Shown here piece by piece: positions 46,885 through 56,246 of a stretch of 64,000 bases of DNA. This DNA is from Sphaerospermopsis torques-reginae ITEP-024 (lineage in GTDB: Bacteria; Cyanobacteriota; Cyanobacteriia; Cyanobacteriales; Nostocaceae), in the NCBI RefSeq assembly GCF_019598945.1, contig NZ_CP080598.1, forward strand, positions 2,542,001 through 2,606,000, read 5' to 3'. The position numbers and the translations under genes are program-made. A model generated the notes under the pieces. The model made no database searches and had not been told where the DNA came from. It saw only the letters and a program-made list of their open reading frames with translations. Numbering within the stretch: the first letter of the stretch is position 1; each line of letters starts with the position of its first letter.

Positions 46885-47535
46885 TTAAGCTGTTGTTTCT
46901 TCTTTATTGAGATTCCTGGAAATAAATAGTTTAGGAAACAGCAACCCAGAACTTTCTTTATATTCCTCAAACTCAGGATATCGAGACAAAGATTGATCTT
47001 TTTTCCGCATATTGGGAACAAATATCATGGCTATAAATAAACTCAGAATTAGAAAAGGTAACCAATGCTGTGCTAACATAGCAAATGCTAGATAAATCAA
47101 GACTTCTCCCAAGTAATTAGTATTACGACATCTAGCAAAGAAACCTTCTGTAATTAGTCCAGTTTTGTATTTAAGTGTATAATATTTTTGAGCATCACTA
47201 GCAAAGTGCAAAAACACCCCCACAATATTTAAAGAAATAGCCGCAGTTACTAACGGTAAAGGTGGAACAGTACCACTGCTAATGAGAATAAATGGTGCTA
47301 CCCAATATAAACCTAAGATGATAAAGGTAATAATTCCCATCAAATTCGGCATTTCTTCTTCCCATTGTTTATCTGGAAAAATACGATCTTTTAGTAACCA
47401 AAGAAAACCATAAGTACCATGAAGGACAAGATAAACCCAAGCTCCAGTGGTAAAATTATGGTATAAAAACATTAGTCCTAACACTATAAAAAAAGTTAGA
47501 CCTTTGTGTAAATTAATAGGATACTTTACTTTCAT
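46885..47535 (-). CDS. DUF1295/isoprenylcysteine methyltransferase-like membrane protein
   Basis: 216 residues with about six membrane helices. The C-terminal part has RNTNYLGEVLIYLAFAM and YPEFEEYKESSGLLFP, the pattern of the steroid 5-alpha-reductase/DUF1295 and ICMT superfamily. These enzymes bind NADPH or SAM; the substrate is unknown. The phosphatidylethanolamine methyltransferase-like group is an alternative. Confidence 0.72.
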   Translation of the reverse strand: MKVKYPINLHKGLTFFIVLGLMFLYHNFTTGAWVYLVLHGTYGFLWLLKDRIFPDKQWEEEMPNLMGIITFIILGLYWVAPFILISSGTVPPLPLVTAAISLNIVGVFLHFASDAQKYYTLKYKTGLITEGFFARCRNTNYLGEVLIYLAFAMLAQHWLPFLILSLFIAMIFVPNMRKKDQSLSRYPEFEEYKESSGLLFPKLFISRNLNKEETTA

Positions 47536-47738
47536 ATTTTGGCTTTTTGTGATAATTTTTTACGTAATTATTCAGCTATCAGTAATCAGCTATTCTCTAG
47601 AAAGACACTGAATTAATAACAGGGATCTTGTTCCGGTTCTGTAAAATTACACCAGTATTAATGAGAGCAATTTACAGCCTATTATTGATGGTTTTAGTGT
47701 CTTGCTGACTGCTGATAGCTGATGGCTGAATGCTGATA

Positions 47739-47897
47739 TTATTTCTTGGCAATCACCCAAACTGCATGAATAATACCAGGAATATAACCGAATAAAGTTA
47801 ACACAATATTAATCCAAAAGTCCAAACCAAAACCTACTTGCAAAAATACTCCTAGAGGTGGCAGAAAAATCGCGCATAATATTCTTACTAAATCCAT
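47739..47897 (-). CDS. YqaE/Pmp3-family small membrane protein
   Basis: 52 residues: MDLVRILCAIFLPPLGVFLQ, then GFGLDFWINIVLTLFGYIPG and IIHAVWVIAKK. This is the complete two-helix Pmp3/UPF0057 pattern, including the PPLGVFL and GYIPGIIHA motifs. A strong ribosome binding site (AGGAGG) lies 7 bases before the ATG. The family is linked to membrane potential and salt or cold stress. Confidence 0.93.
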   Translation of the reverse strand: MDLVRILCAIFLPPLGVFLQVGFGLDFWINIVLTLFGYIPGIIHAVWVIAKK

Positions 47898-48004
47898 TTC
47901 AGCCTCCTGTTAATGTTCCACTTCTCTACAGTTAACATCACTTTCTGTAAATAGGATTCCTGAAAATATACGGTAAACCGAACTTACAGTCAGGGTTTAG
48001 CTCA

Positions 48005-48025
48005 GGGTTTAGCAATGCTAAACCC
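48005..48025. repeat. Perfect hairpin GGGTTTAGC/GCTAAACCC
   Basis: A 9-bp stem with a 3-base loop lies just downstream of the SUI1-like gene (minus strand). A degenerate copy occurs at 57277-57304 before cas1. No T-run, so a dispersed repeat is more likely than a terminator. Confidence 0.55.
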
Positions 48026-48030
48026 CTACA

Positions 48031-48375
48031 TTAACCACCACTGATTTTAGCTTTGTAACCTAACTTGACCAAAATCTCTAAAATCTTCTGTTTATGATCT
48101 CCCTGAATTTCAATTTCATTCTCTTTTAATGTTCCTCCAGTACCACATTGGGTTTTTAATTGTTTAAGTAACCCATTTAAAGTCTCTGCTTTGGTTTGAA
48201 ACCCGGTAATAACCGTAACTGTTTTTCCCTTCCTTCCTGCACGGGTAGCTTGTACCCTCACATTTTGTTGGTTTGGGGGTAGTTCTTGTACTGGACGTTC
48301 TAAAGCAGGTGAATTATCATTACCAAATTCTTGGTAAATTATGCGTTTGTCAGATTTTGATTTAGAGGAAGACAT
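48031..48375 (-). CDS. SUI1/eIF1-like translation factor (YciH family)
   Basis: 114 residues. The basic N-terminal tail is followed by the SUI1 domain: RAGRKGKTVTVITGFQ, LLKQLKTQCGTGGTLKE and EIQGDHKQKILEILVKLGY. Bacterial homologues affect start-codon fidelity. Length is normal. Confidence 0.9.
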   Translation of the reverse strand: MSSSKSKSDKRIIYQEFGNDNSPALERPVQELPPNQQNVRVQATRAGRKGKTVTVITGFQTKAETLNGLLKQLKTQCGTGGTLKENEIEIQGDHKQKILEILVKLGYKAKISGG

Positions 48376-48526
48376 ACAATTTAATTCTTAATTCAATCCA
48401 GAAATAATCTCAAGTAGACGGACGGAACTCCAATTTATTTCCTACCGCTATTTTAACCAATTACTGATCACTAATTACTGACTAATATTAGAAGATTCTC
48501 GTACAGCATTCTGTAAGTAAAATATT

Positions 48527-48585
<59 letters not shown>

Positions 48586-48733
48586 TACGGGCGAACCATT
48601 CGGGCGACTAATGATCAATTTTTCTCCAAGGCTATTTTCCGAATGCTTCGCCCCTACTCCTAAATTCTGACATTTTTTTTCAATATTGGGGTAATATAAA
48701 CCACCAATAAGAATAATCTGATCTATCATCACT

Positions 48734-49417
48734 ATGTTCAAAACTAAATTATCTGTATCTGATGGTACTAATCCAGTACCTACTTCTCAACAGTATCGTC
48801 TCATGGGTGCGATCGCTGCTTTAATTCTCATCAGTCTGATCACTTCATCAGGGGGATCGCCCATTGAACACACCATTTATAACTGTTGGGAAGGGTTTAT
48901 TTGGGGTATCGCTGATCCAGTGATTGGTTTGGATCGATTAGCTGGTATTGTCGCTGTTGGTTTACTCTCTGCTAGATTTATACGTGGTGCTTGGATCGGT
49001 TTAGCTTTTGTATTTGCTGCTTTATTTGGACAAATAATACATTTATCTTCATTAAATCTACCAAGTATAGCCCCAGGTATAGAAATAGCGATCGCCTTCT
49101 TCTCTATCATCTTTGGTATAATTTTCATCCTACCTACCCAAATCAGTTGGTTAGCTTGTACCATACTCGGTGTTATCGCTGGGTTATTTCATGGTTATGC
49201 TGATAGTCAAGCAATTATAGGCGCTCAAATATCAACCATGGCCACATATTTGATAGGTGTTAGCTTAACTCAAACAGCAATTGTCTTGTCTGCTAGAAAA
49301 ATTGGTATTATGTTCACAAAACAAGCAAGTAAGCAGATATTTCACAAAACAATTCGTTGGGTTGGGTTAACTTTTTGTGCAATTGGTGTCGTATTTTTCG
49401 CCAATGCAGTAATCTAA
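48734..49417 (+). CDS. HupE/UreJ-like membrane protein lacking the usual histidines
   Basis: 227 residues with about six helices. GFIWGIADPVIGLDRLAGIV aligns with the family motif GFxHPxxGxDHLxAM, but His-Pro is Asp-Pro and Asp-His is Asp-Arg. The later LFHGYADSQ keeps one His. Family members move nickel or other metals; loss of the first motif's His suggests altered metal specificity or function. No hydrogenase or urease genes are near. Confidence 0.75.
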   Translation: MFKTKLSVSDGTNPVPTSQQYRLMGAIAALILISLITSSGGSPIEHTIYNCWEGFIWGIADPVIGLDRLAGIVAVGLLSARFIRGAWIGLAFVFAALFGQIIHLSSLNLPSIAPGIEIAIAFFSIIFGIIFILPTQISWLACTILGVIAGLFHGYADSQAIIGAQISTMATYLIGVSLTQTAIVLSARKIGIMFTKQASKQIFHKTIRWVGLTFCAIGVVFFANAVI

Positions 49418-49694
49418 TAGCAAGCAAATACTTTGAGGGTAGTTGTATAACTTTTAATTATCAATCTAGTGATAATTATCGTTAAAAAAAATCACACAAT
49501 TCTGCACAATTACCCAATTTTGTATTATTTTTTAAATATCCCAAATACTTCCGAAAATCAGGTTAATATTGCTACTAAACATCTGCTAATTACAGGATTT
49601 ACCAATCCTTAATCAGATAGCATTGCTACAGATGGCATTTTTGTTTGATTCTCAAACTTCACTTAGTACAGTTTAGTGCTGATTAGGAAATTAT

Positions 49695-50057
49695 TTGATG
49701 AATATTAACAATATTACTATGATGATTTCTCAAAATTGGGGCGCTCCAGAAATGATATCCGCAGGAATAGAAGCTAAAATAAACCGCTTAGAATCTATTG
49801 TTGAGCAAATTGGTGAAGCTGTGCTTTCTACTACCGATACTATTGAACGTTTAGCTCAAAGAGTAGATGCTTTGAGCGTACAAGTAGAAGCACAAGGAAA
49901 GCAAGTACAGCAGCAAGGATATCAAATTTTTGCCTTGTGTGATGCTGTACAAAGTCTCGCTGAAACACAAAAAGATTCACTACAAGAAATCAATCAACTC
50001 ACAAAATCTGTAGATAAAATTGTGTTTTTGCTGCAAAGTGTCGATGAAGAAACATGA
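49695..50057 (+). CDS. Coiled-coil hypothetical protein
   Basis: 120 residues. From about residue 18 to the end it is heptad-like (AKINRLESIVEQIGEAVLS, then LSVQVEAQGKQVQQQGYQI). No membrane segment. Likely a small structural or adaptor protein; cyanobacterial proteins of this kind are numerous and uncharacterised. Confidence 0.6.
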   Translation: MMNINNITMMISQNWGAPEMISAGIEAKINRLESIVEQIGEAVLSTTDTIERLAQRVDALSVQVEAQGKQVQQQGYQIFALCDAVQSLAETQKDSLQEINQLTKSVDKIVFLLQSVDEET

Positions 50058-50149
50058 ACAATTCAAAAACACCCATGTTTGCAGATAGGGATAAAAATTA
50101 CAACCGTAGCAAGATAACTTTTTGGGTAGCTTATGAAACCAATTTTTTC

Positions 50150-50202
50150 AATCCAAAATCTCAAATCTCAAATCCAAAATCCAAAATCCAAAATCCAAAA
50201 TT
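50150..50202. repeat. AATCCAA heptamer repeat
   Basis: Repeated CAAAATC/AATCCAA units just beyond the surE stop, the same STRR unit as at 6060-6180. Confidence 0.85.
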
Positions 50203-50209
50203 GGCATGA

Positions 50210-50890
50210 TCAAACCTTTAACTGAGTAATTGCAATATTGCCAGAAAAACATATATCTACATCACTACCAGGAGTGCGATCGCGTTTACCATATTCACCA
50301 ACATAATAAAAATTATCACCTTCTATGCGATAATTTACAGGTAAAGGTTTGGTACAGGGTGGACAAAAAACCATTTCTGGGTCAGCATCTCCCGGTAGTA
50401 GATGGGGTAAATTCACATTCCAAAAGCTACCAGGTTCTAAAGGTTTTTTCAGTAAATCTGCTAATATTACTGATGTCCATTTAGCCGCTAAATCCCAATT
50501 ATAATTGAGTTTAGCTTTGCGATAATGAGAAATCGCCACACCGGGAATACCGTGCATCGCAGCTTCTCTCACAGCAGCAACAGTCCCAGAAATGTACGCA
50601 TCCACCCCCAAATTACCACCAGCATTAATTCCTGACAGTACAAACTTGACATCTTGACTAATTTGTGTTATGGCAATTCTCACACAATCAGCAGGAGTAC
50701 CAGCAATAGCATATTCAAAATCAGAACGACGTTCTAGTTTAATCGCTTCAGTTGTCGTCACTTGATGTCCACAACCAGACTGATGGGAAGCGGGCGCTGC
50801 AATAATTACATTTTTGTCGTTTACCGCTTTCAGTAAAGCTTGAATACCTGGTGCGTCGATACCGTCGTCGTTAGTTAAGATGATTGTCAT
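50210..50890 (-). CDS. surE: 5'/3'-nucleotidase SurE
   Basis: 226 residues. The metal site NDDG is at residues 7-10 (ILTNDDGIDAPG), with SGINAGGNLG further in and the C-terminal DVDICFSGNIAITQL. It removes phosphate from nucleoside monophosphates and short polyphosphates in the cytoplasm. Length normal. Confidence 0.94.
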   Translation of the reverse strand: MTIILTNDDGIDAPGIQALLKAVNDKNVIIAAPASHQSGCGHQVTTTEAIKLERRSDFEYAIAGTPADCVRIAITQISQDVKFVLSGINAGGNLGVDAYISGTVAAVREAAMHGIPGVAISHYRKAKLNYNWDLAAKWTSVILADLLKKPLEPGSFWNVNLPHLLPGDADPEMVFCPPCTKPLPVNYRIEGDNFYYVGEYGKRDRTPGSDVDICFSGNIAITQLKV

Positions 50891-51039
50891 GAGATTTTAG
50901 ATTTTAGATTGATTTGACAAATAAATCCTGAAATAAATCCTGGTAATTTTACCATCCAGGAATTATCCTCAAATCAGATGCTTTTGACCTAGATTATGTA
51001 GTATTTTGATTGCAAGAGTATTTTAGTAGGATTCATTTC

Positions 51040-51777
51040 ATGAAACAGCTACTCAAGCAATTATTTAGTGGTCATTCATACCTTACCCGTCTCATTGTAC
51101 CTGTATTGGTGATGATGATGGCTATTTCTGTTTTTGTCACACCTGCTTTTGCTACTGGAGTATATCAAATACCCAACCTCACAGCAGATACCTGGATTAT
51201 AGATGAAGGTGATGTTCTTAGCCGTTTTAATGAAGGTCAAATCAGCGGTGCTTTTAAAGACTTAGCCCAGGAAACTGGTAATGAAGTAAGAATTGTTACC
51301 ATTCACCGTTTCGACTATGGGGAAACACCGGAAAGTTTTGCCAAAGGACTATTTACAAAATGGTTTCCTACACCAGAAGCACAAGCTAACCAAGCGATTT
51401 TGATCGTTGATACTCTAACTAATGGTGCAACTATTGTCAGCGGGGATCAAGTGAAAACTCTCTTGACTGATGAGATCGCTAATAGTGTCACAGAAGAAAC
51501 ACTAGGGGCAGCATTGCGGGATGGTAACAAATATAATCAAGGATTTTTGGACGTGCGCGATCGCCTAGTAGCAGTCCTTTCTGGTAAACCTGATCCTGGT
51601 CCACCAGCAGAAAAACAAACTGTACAGGTAGAAAGCACTTTTAGCAATGCGGAAGAAACCGACAAAAACAAAGGTAATGCTACTGCTTGGGTAGTAGGAT
51701 TGTTAATTGCAGCTACTGTCATTCCTATGGCAACTTACTATTTATACCAAATCAATCAGCCATCAAATCAGGGGTAA
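51040..51777 (+). CDS. psb32: TPM-domain protein, Psb32 (TLP18.3) homologue
   Basis: 245 residues from the ATG at 51040, which gives a good signal peptide (LTRLIVPVLVMMMAISVFV ending FATGVYQ); a TTG at 51010 is a weaker alternative. The TPM domain spans about 45-185 (WIIDEGDVLSRFNEGQIS, then GNEVRIVTIHRFDYGETP). A C-terminal membrane helix (AWVVGLLIAATVIPMATYY) anchors it. Homologues lie in the thylakoid lumen and help photosystem II repair. Confidence 0.87.
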   Translation: MKQLLKQLFSGHSYLTRLIVPVLVMMMAISVFVTPAFATGVYQIPNLTADTWIIDEGDVLSRFNEGQISGAFKDLAQETGNEVRIVTIHRFDYGETPESFAKGLFTKWFPTPEAQANQAILIVDTLTNGATIVSGDQVKTLLTDEIANSVTEETLGAALRDGNKYNQGFLDVRDRLVAVLSGKPDPGPPAEKQTVQVESTFSNAEETDKNKGNATAWVVGLLIAATVIPMATYYLYQINQPSNQG

Positions 51778-51851
51778 GTAATGAGGGAATAGGTAGAATT
51801 TTTTACCATTCCCTATTTTTCCATTGACGGTTTTGTACACAGTTGACTATC

Positions 51852-53081
51852 ATGAAAAATACTTCTCAACATCCCAAACGTATTTTATTTTTACATCCCA
51901 ACTTTCCCGCCCAATTTCGTCACCTGGCCACAGCTTTAGGCAAAGATGATAAATATCAAGTAGTATTTGGTACAAATCGTCAAGAAGGATCAATACCAGG
52001 AGTATTGAAAGCTATTTATGAACCTTCCCGCACAGCAGCACCCCAAACTCATCATTATATCCGCAATTTAGAAAATGCAATTCTCACCGGACAAGCTGTA
52101 TATCGCATGGCAGAAAAACTTAAAAGACAGGGTTTTATTCCCGATATAATTTATGGACATTCTGGCTGGGGTCTAACATTATTTATGAAAGAAATTTTCC
52201 CGAAAGCCGAATTATTATGTTTCTTTGAATGGTTTTATCATGCTTGCGGTTCTGATGCAGATTTTGATCCCAGTGATCCGTTAAATGCAGATGATTTGTG
52301 TCGTATTAAAGTCAAAAATTCACCAATTTTACTAGATTTATACCATTGCGATCGCGGACTTTCTCCTACTAATTGGCAACGTCAACAATTTCCCCCAGAA
52401 TATTATCAAAAAATCACTGTTTGTCACGATGGAATTGATACTAATTATTTTAATCCTCAGCCAGATGCTAAATTAATTTTACCCCGGATTAATCTTGATC
52501 TTTCTCATGTTTCAGAATTAATTACCTATGTGGCCAGAGGAATGGAACCTTATCGCGGTTTTCCTCAGTTTATGGAAGCAGTAGCATTAATTCAACAACA
52601 ACGCCCAAACTGTCATATTGTAGTTGTGGGAGAAGATAGAGTAGCCTATGGAAAAAATCTTCCTGATGGTAAAACTTATAAACAATTAATGTTAGAAAAA
52701 TTAGATTTAGATTTAACCAGATTACACTTTACAGGTTTACTACCTTACTCTGAATATTTGCAAGTTTTACAAGCATCCTCAGCCCATATTTATTTAACTT
52801 TTCCTTTTGTTTTATCCTGGTCAATGTTAGAAGCAATGTCCGCAGGATGTTTGTTAATAGCTTCTGATACTGCACCAGTTAAGGAAGTAATTAAAGATGG
52901 TAAAAATGGACTGTTGGTAGATTTCTTTTCTCCCCAACAAATTGCGGAAAAGGTGAATACAGCTTTAGATAATTCTCCAGATATGATTTCTATTCGTAAC
53001 GCTGCACGCAAGACAATAGTTAATAATTATGATTTAGGAATATTATTACCACAACATTTAGATTGGATGATTGGCAATTAA
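51852..53081 (+). CDS. Glycosyltransferase, family 4-like (copy 2)
   Basis: 409 residues from the ATG at 51852; a TTG at 51843 would add three. Paralogue of the gene at 7984, with long identical stretches (IRNLENAILTGQAVYRMAE, SWSMLEAMSAGCLLIASDT). It lies 74 bp after psb32 and its stop overlaps by 4 bp the end of the convergent WYL-like gene. Sugar donor and acceptor unknown. Confidence 0.85.
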   Translation: MKNTSQHPKRILFLHPNFPAQFRHLATALGKDDKYQVVFGTNRQEGSIPGVLKAIYEPSRTAAPQTHHYIRNLENAILTGQAVYRMAEKLKRQGFIPDIIYGHSGWGLTLFMKEIFPKAELLCFFEWFYHACGSDADFDPSDPLNADDLCRIKVKNSPILLDLYHCDRGLSPTNWQRQQFPPEYYQKITVCHDGIDTNYFNPQPDAKLILPRINLDLSHVSELITYVARGMEPYRGFPQFMEAVALIQQQRPNCHIVVVGEDRVAYGKNLPDGKTYKQLMLEKLDLDLTRLHFTGLLPYSEYLQVLQASSAHIYLTFPFVLSWSMLEAMSAGCLLIASDTAPVKEVIKDGKNGLLVDFFSPQQIAEKVNTALDNSPDMISIRNAARKTIVNNYDLGILLPQHLDWMIGN

Positions 53082-54517
53082 TAATTAGCTAATTCTTTGA
53101 TCGCTTCTTCTTTGAGTCGTTGACGAATAGACAAAGGTGCTATCACCTCTCCATTTGGTCGCCAGTCTCGTAACCGCATCAAAACATTAATATCCCCAGT
53201 ACGTATCCAAGCTTGATAATAAATATCTTGTTTATTTCTGTGTTTGATAATATCTAATATTTGCCGCTGTTGGGTTTCGGGAATGTCTGCTGTAATTAAA
53301 TTTGCTAGTTGTTCATAGGCAATACGCTGGAAGGAATGATGGCGAAATGTTTTATCTACATACCATTGGGCAAATGCTGGCGGAAAACGAATGATCAATA
53401 ATTCCCGTTGCAGGTAAAAGTTGAAACCCCAAGCTTTTTCTAATTCTGTTTGTACATATTCTGGGGTGGGTAAGTTGCCACTGTGCCACATTTCTTTTAA
53501 TTCTTTGGGTATACCAGGATCTCCCCAAGGAAGAATTTGCAATTTTTCTGAGGCGATGCGGTCCAGTCGGTAGTTGTGCCATTTGATATTTCCTTGGGGA
53601 TCTATGCCATAGGCGCTGAGATATTTGGCACGTCGGAGATAATGCAAACACACGGGATAAACGGTTATTTGTACTTTGCTTGCTGTAGCTGCGATCCAAT
53701 ATTCAAACTGCACTACTCCAGCAGCAGGTATACGCCACAGTTGTTCTAGCTGTTCTTGATAGTTGTCTACCTGATCCTGCATTTCTTGAGAGAGTATATA
53801 GTCTAAATGCAGAAATATCCGTTGTTGTGGTTCTTGGGTGGTGGGGGATGTATGGGTATGATCTACTATTTGTTCCCACAAATTTTGAATGATGATATCT
53901 AGGTTTGGCTGGACAAAGGATATAGACTCTAAGACGTGCAGTAGTTCCCAGGTTTGGGGTAGGGAGAGTTGGGTAAAGGTGGTTTGTGCTGTTGCAAAAA
54001 TTGTTGGTGCTGGAAGTTCGGTTTTGGCTAGGGTTTGATATTCTCCTTTGACTACTGTTTGCAGCCATCCTAAATGAGTTAGCTGTTTGAGATCATCTCT
54101 GAGGGAACGATGAACGGTTGCAAAGGGGGGTTGTTGTAGTTGTTGGTGCAGTTGTTGGGAACTGATACCAGTGAGTTGTTGTATTTCTTGTTGCCATTGG
54201 GTTTGGCAAATGTGGCTATTTGCAGTTTGGATAATTTGCCATCCGCTTTGATGACAGATGCAGGTGGGGTCCTGACATTTGGTGGTTATTTGTTCGGCGT
54301 TGAGTTTTTCGCTTTTGGGGTGATAGTAGGAAAATAGGCGATCGCGTAGTTGTGCGTAGGTAAATTTTTTTGCTAAGTCCGTTGTCCAGTTTTCTTCCCC
54401 ATACAGTTTGTTTAATATTACCCATAGTCTAATTGAACGCTGCAAACGGTTGGCTAGTTGTCCTGCTGCTAACCAATGTAATATTTGCGGTGTGGGTGGA
54501 TAGGGGAAGCTGTTCAA
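53078..54517 (-). CDS. TIGR03985-like CRISPR-associated protein with WYL-like domain
   Basis: 479 residues. The N-terminal third is helical with a short Cys cluster (CQDPTCICHQSGW). The centre includes a helix-turn-helix-like part (VHRSLRDDLKQLTHLGWLQ). Residues about 270-345 resemble a WYL domain (VYPVCLHYLRRAKYLSAYG, then NYRLDRIASEKLQIL). Proteins of this length and ending (RDWRPNGEVIAPLSIRQRL) occur beside cyanobacterial type III CRISPR loci, which matches the array 300 bp away. A ligand-responsive transcription factor for the locus is the likely role; it transcribes away from the array. Confidence 0.68.
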   Translation of the reverse strand: MNSFPYPPTPQILHWLAAGQLANRLQRSIRLWVILNKLYGEENWTTDLAKKFTYAQLRDRLFSYYHPKSEKLNAEQITTKCQDPTCICHQSGWQIIQTANSHICQTQWQQEIQQLTGISSQQLHQQLQQPPFATVHRSLRDDLKQLTHLGWLQTVVKGEYQTLAKTELPAPTIFATAQTTFTQLSLPQTWELLHVLESISFVQPNLDIIIQNLWEQIVDHTHTSPTTQEPQQRIFLHLDYILSQEMQDQVDNYQEQLEQLWRIPAAGVVQFEYWIAATASKVQITVYPVCLHYLRRAKYLSAYGIDPQGNIKWHNYRLDRIASEKLQILPWGDPGIPKELKEMWHSGNLPTPEYVQTELEKAWGFNFYLQRELLIIRFPPAFAQWYVDKTFRHHSFQRIAYEQLANLITADIPETQQRQILDIIKHRNKQDIYYQAWIRTGDINVLMRLRDWRPNGEVIAPLSIRQRLKEEAIKELANY

Positions 54518-54554
54518 TTTGATAATTGATATTTGATAATTGACAATTGTTTAA
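54507..54554. promoter_or_regulatory. Repeated element at the regulator start (copy 1 of 2)
   Basis: 48 bp spanning the first codons of the WYL-like gene and its upstream DNA. It matches 54681-54728 in the CRISPR leader at 46 of 48 bases, in the same orientation. Part is heptamer repeat, but both unique flanks (AAGCTGTTCA and GACAATTGTTTAA) are shared. Confidence 0.5.
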
Positions 54555-54680
54555 TTTAAGGTTTCAAACTTTTTCTTTTTAGGGGAAAAAAAAGAACTAA
54601 TTGCAGTCAATATAATTTTCAATTGTACATTGTTTATTGTCTATTTTGGAAAGTTCAATTTTTTTGTATTGGTACTGCAA

Positions 54681-54728
54681 AAGCTGTTCAAATTGATAAT
54701 TGATAATTGATAATTGACAATTGTTTAA
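54681..54728. promoter_or_regulatory. Repeated element in the CRISPR leader (copy 2 of 2)
   Basis: Second copy of the 48-bp element, 92 bp before the first CRISPR repeat. Possible shared operator for regulator gene and array. Confidence 0.5.
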
Positions 54729-54820
54729 GAGGGTGTTTGAAAATCAAAGTTTATTGAATATTCATCAAAACTAAGCGATCGCATTTTTTAGTAATTCTAT
54801 CTTTTTTCTCCCCAAGTTTT

Positions 54821-55738
54821 GTTTCCATCCCCTTGCGGGGAATTGGTTATGAAAAACAAATTGACATTTTAGTAGATGTATGTGGTAAGAGCTACGGCGT
54901 TTCCATCCCCTTGCGGGGAATTGGTTATGAAAAACCAAGCCAGCTACCCAGTAGTTTGCACTTTCAAAGCTTTCAAATGTTTCCATCCCCTTGCGGGGAA
55001 TTGGTTATGAAAAACCAATGTGCCATCCTTAGTCTTCCAGCACTTACTGTAGTCAGTTTCCATCCCCTTGCGGGGAATTGGTTATGAAAAACAAATTGAC
55101 ATTTTAGTAGATGTATGTGGTAAGAGCTACGGCGTTTCCATCCCCTTGCGGGGAATTGGTTATGAAAAACGAAATTAAACCAACAATACTGCCTGGGGAA
55201 TTATATGGAAATTTCCATCCCCTTGCGGGGAATTGGTTATGAAAAACTCAGTGATATAACAGCTTTTGATGACAGGCAACTATTAGCGACAAATTTCCAT
55301 CCCCTTGCGGGGAATTGGTTATGAAAAACCATAACTTACGCGATCGCAGAAAAATTAATTATCTAATTTCCATCCCCTTGCGGGGAATTGGTTATGAAAA
55401 ACCTTTGTCTAAAAAAATAGAACTATGCGGCTGGTTTGCAAGCATATTATTTCCATCCCCTTGCGGGGAATTGGTTATGAAAAACTACAACATTATTAAA
55501 GAAAAACAGCAGATGCAAATCGAAGCTGGGGCGATATTTAAGCTTATTTCCATCCCCTTGCGGGGAATTGGTTATGAAAAACAATTACGACTACATGGCT
55601 AGTCTTTTAAAAACGTCAGAAGTATTTCCATCCCCTTGCGGGGAATTGGTTATGAAAAACGTTTTTTGAATGGTGCAGACATAGATAGCTTAGAGGATAA
55701 TATTTCCATCCCCTTGCGGGGAATTGGTTATGAAAAAC
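54821..55738 (+). CRISPR. CRISPR array, 12 repeats of 37 nt, 11 spacers
   Basis: The repeat is (G/A)TTTCCATCCCCTTGCGGG followed by GAATTGGTTATGAAAAAC. It contains a CCCC/GGGG hairpin and a 3' tag TGAAAAAC typical of type III-type repeats, so transcription should run rightwards. Repeats start at 54821, 54899, 54979, 55056, 55134, 55211, 55293, 55366, 55449, 55546, 55624 and 55702. Spacers are 36-46 nt except spacer 9 (60 nt). Spacers 1 and 4 are identical. The first base is G in repeats 1-5 and A in 6-12. The AT-rich leader lies on the left; the last repeat is not degenerate. Confidence 0.99.
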
Positions 55739-56246
55739 CCTACACTCATGGAGACCTTGTTACAAATAGCTTTCAAGGAGCGTTTGCGCCAAGCTACGGA
55801 AACAACAATGTAACAAGCAAAGTCAGTATTTAATTTTCAAGGTACAGATTGCCGTTTCCAGCCAATAAAAATAATTTAACCGAAAAACTCCAAGATGTCA
55901 ACCCAAAAAACCAACATTTTTTGAAAATTACCAAAGATTACTAAATGTGAATCTTTCTAGCTTCCTGCGCCAAAACCCAAACATTCCTTTACATTTCGTT
56001 ACAAATGCCCAAAACCAGAACTGAGGGATATTTCAACCATCTCCATACCACCATAACCAGGAATATCAAACTTTACAAAATTAAATAATCAGGAGGTTCA
56101 TAAGGAGGTTCACTTCCGTAAACCCGCGTCTTCTGTGAGGACAATTCCTCTATAATAGTTTCCAAAATAGTCATAATTGGAATCAATCAACTCTCTACTT
56201 TGATTTTGACACATTTGAAATATATAATGATGCCTTACCCAGTCCA
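55739..56246. other. Region between array and cas1, with a possible small broken frame
   Basis: No cas2 found. On the minus strand 56174-56073 encodes 33 residues (MTILETIIEELSSQKTRVYG). A different frame just downstream (56072 to about 55995) reads KFDIPGYGGMEMVEISLSSG and ends at TAA. The two may be halves of one small frameshifted gene of about 60 codons. Confidence 0.3.

Noticed and set aside
54833-55833. Reading frames with repeated RGIGYEK peptides
   Set aside because: They are translations of CRISPR repeats; no gene.
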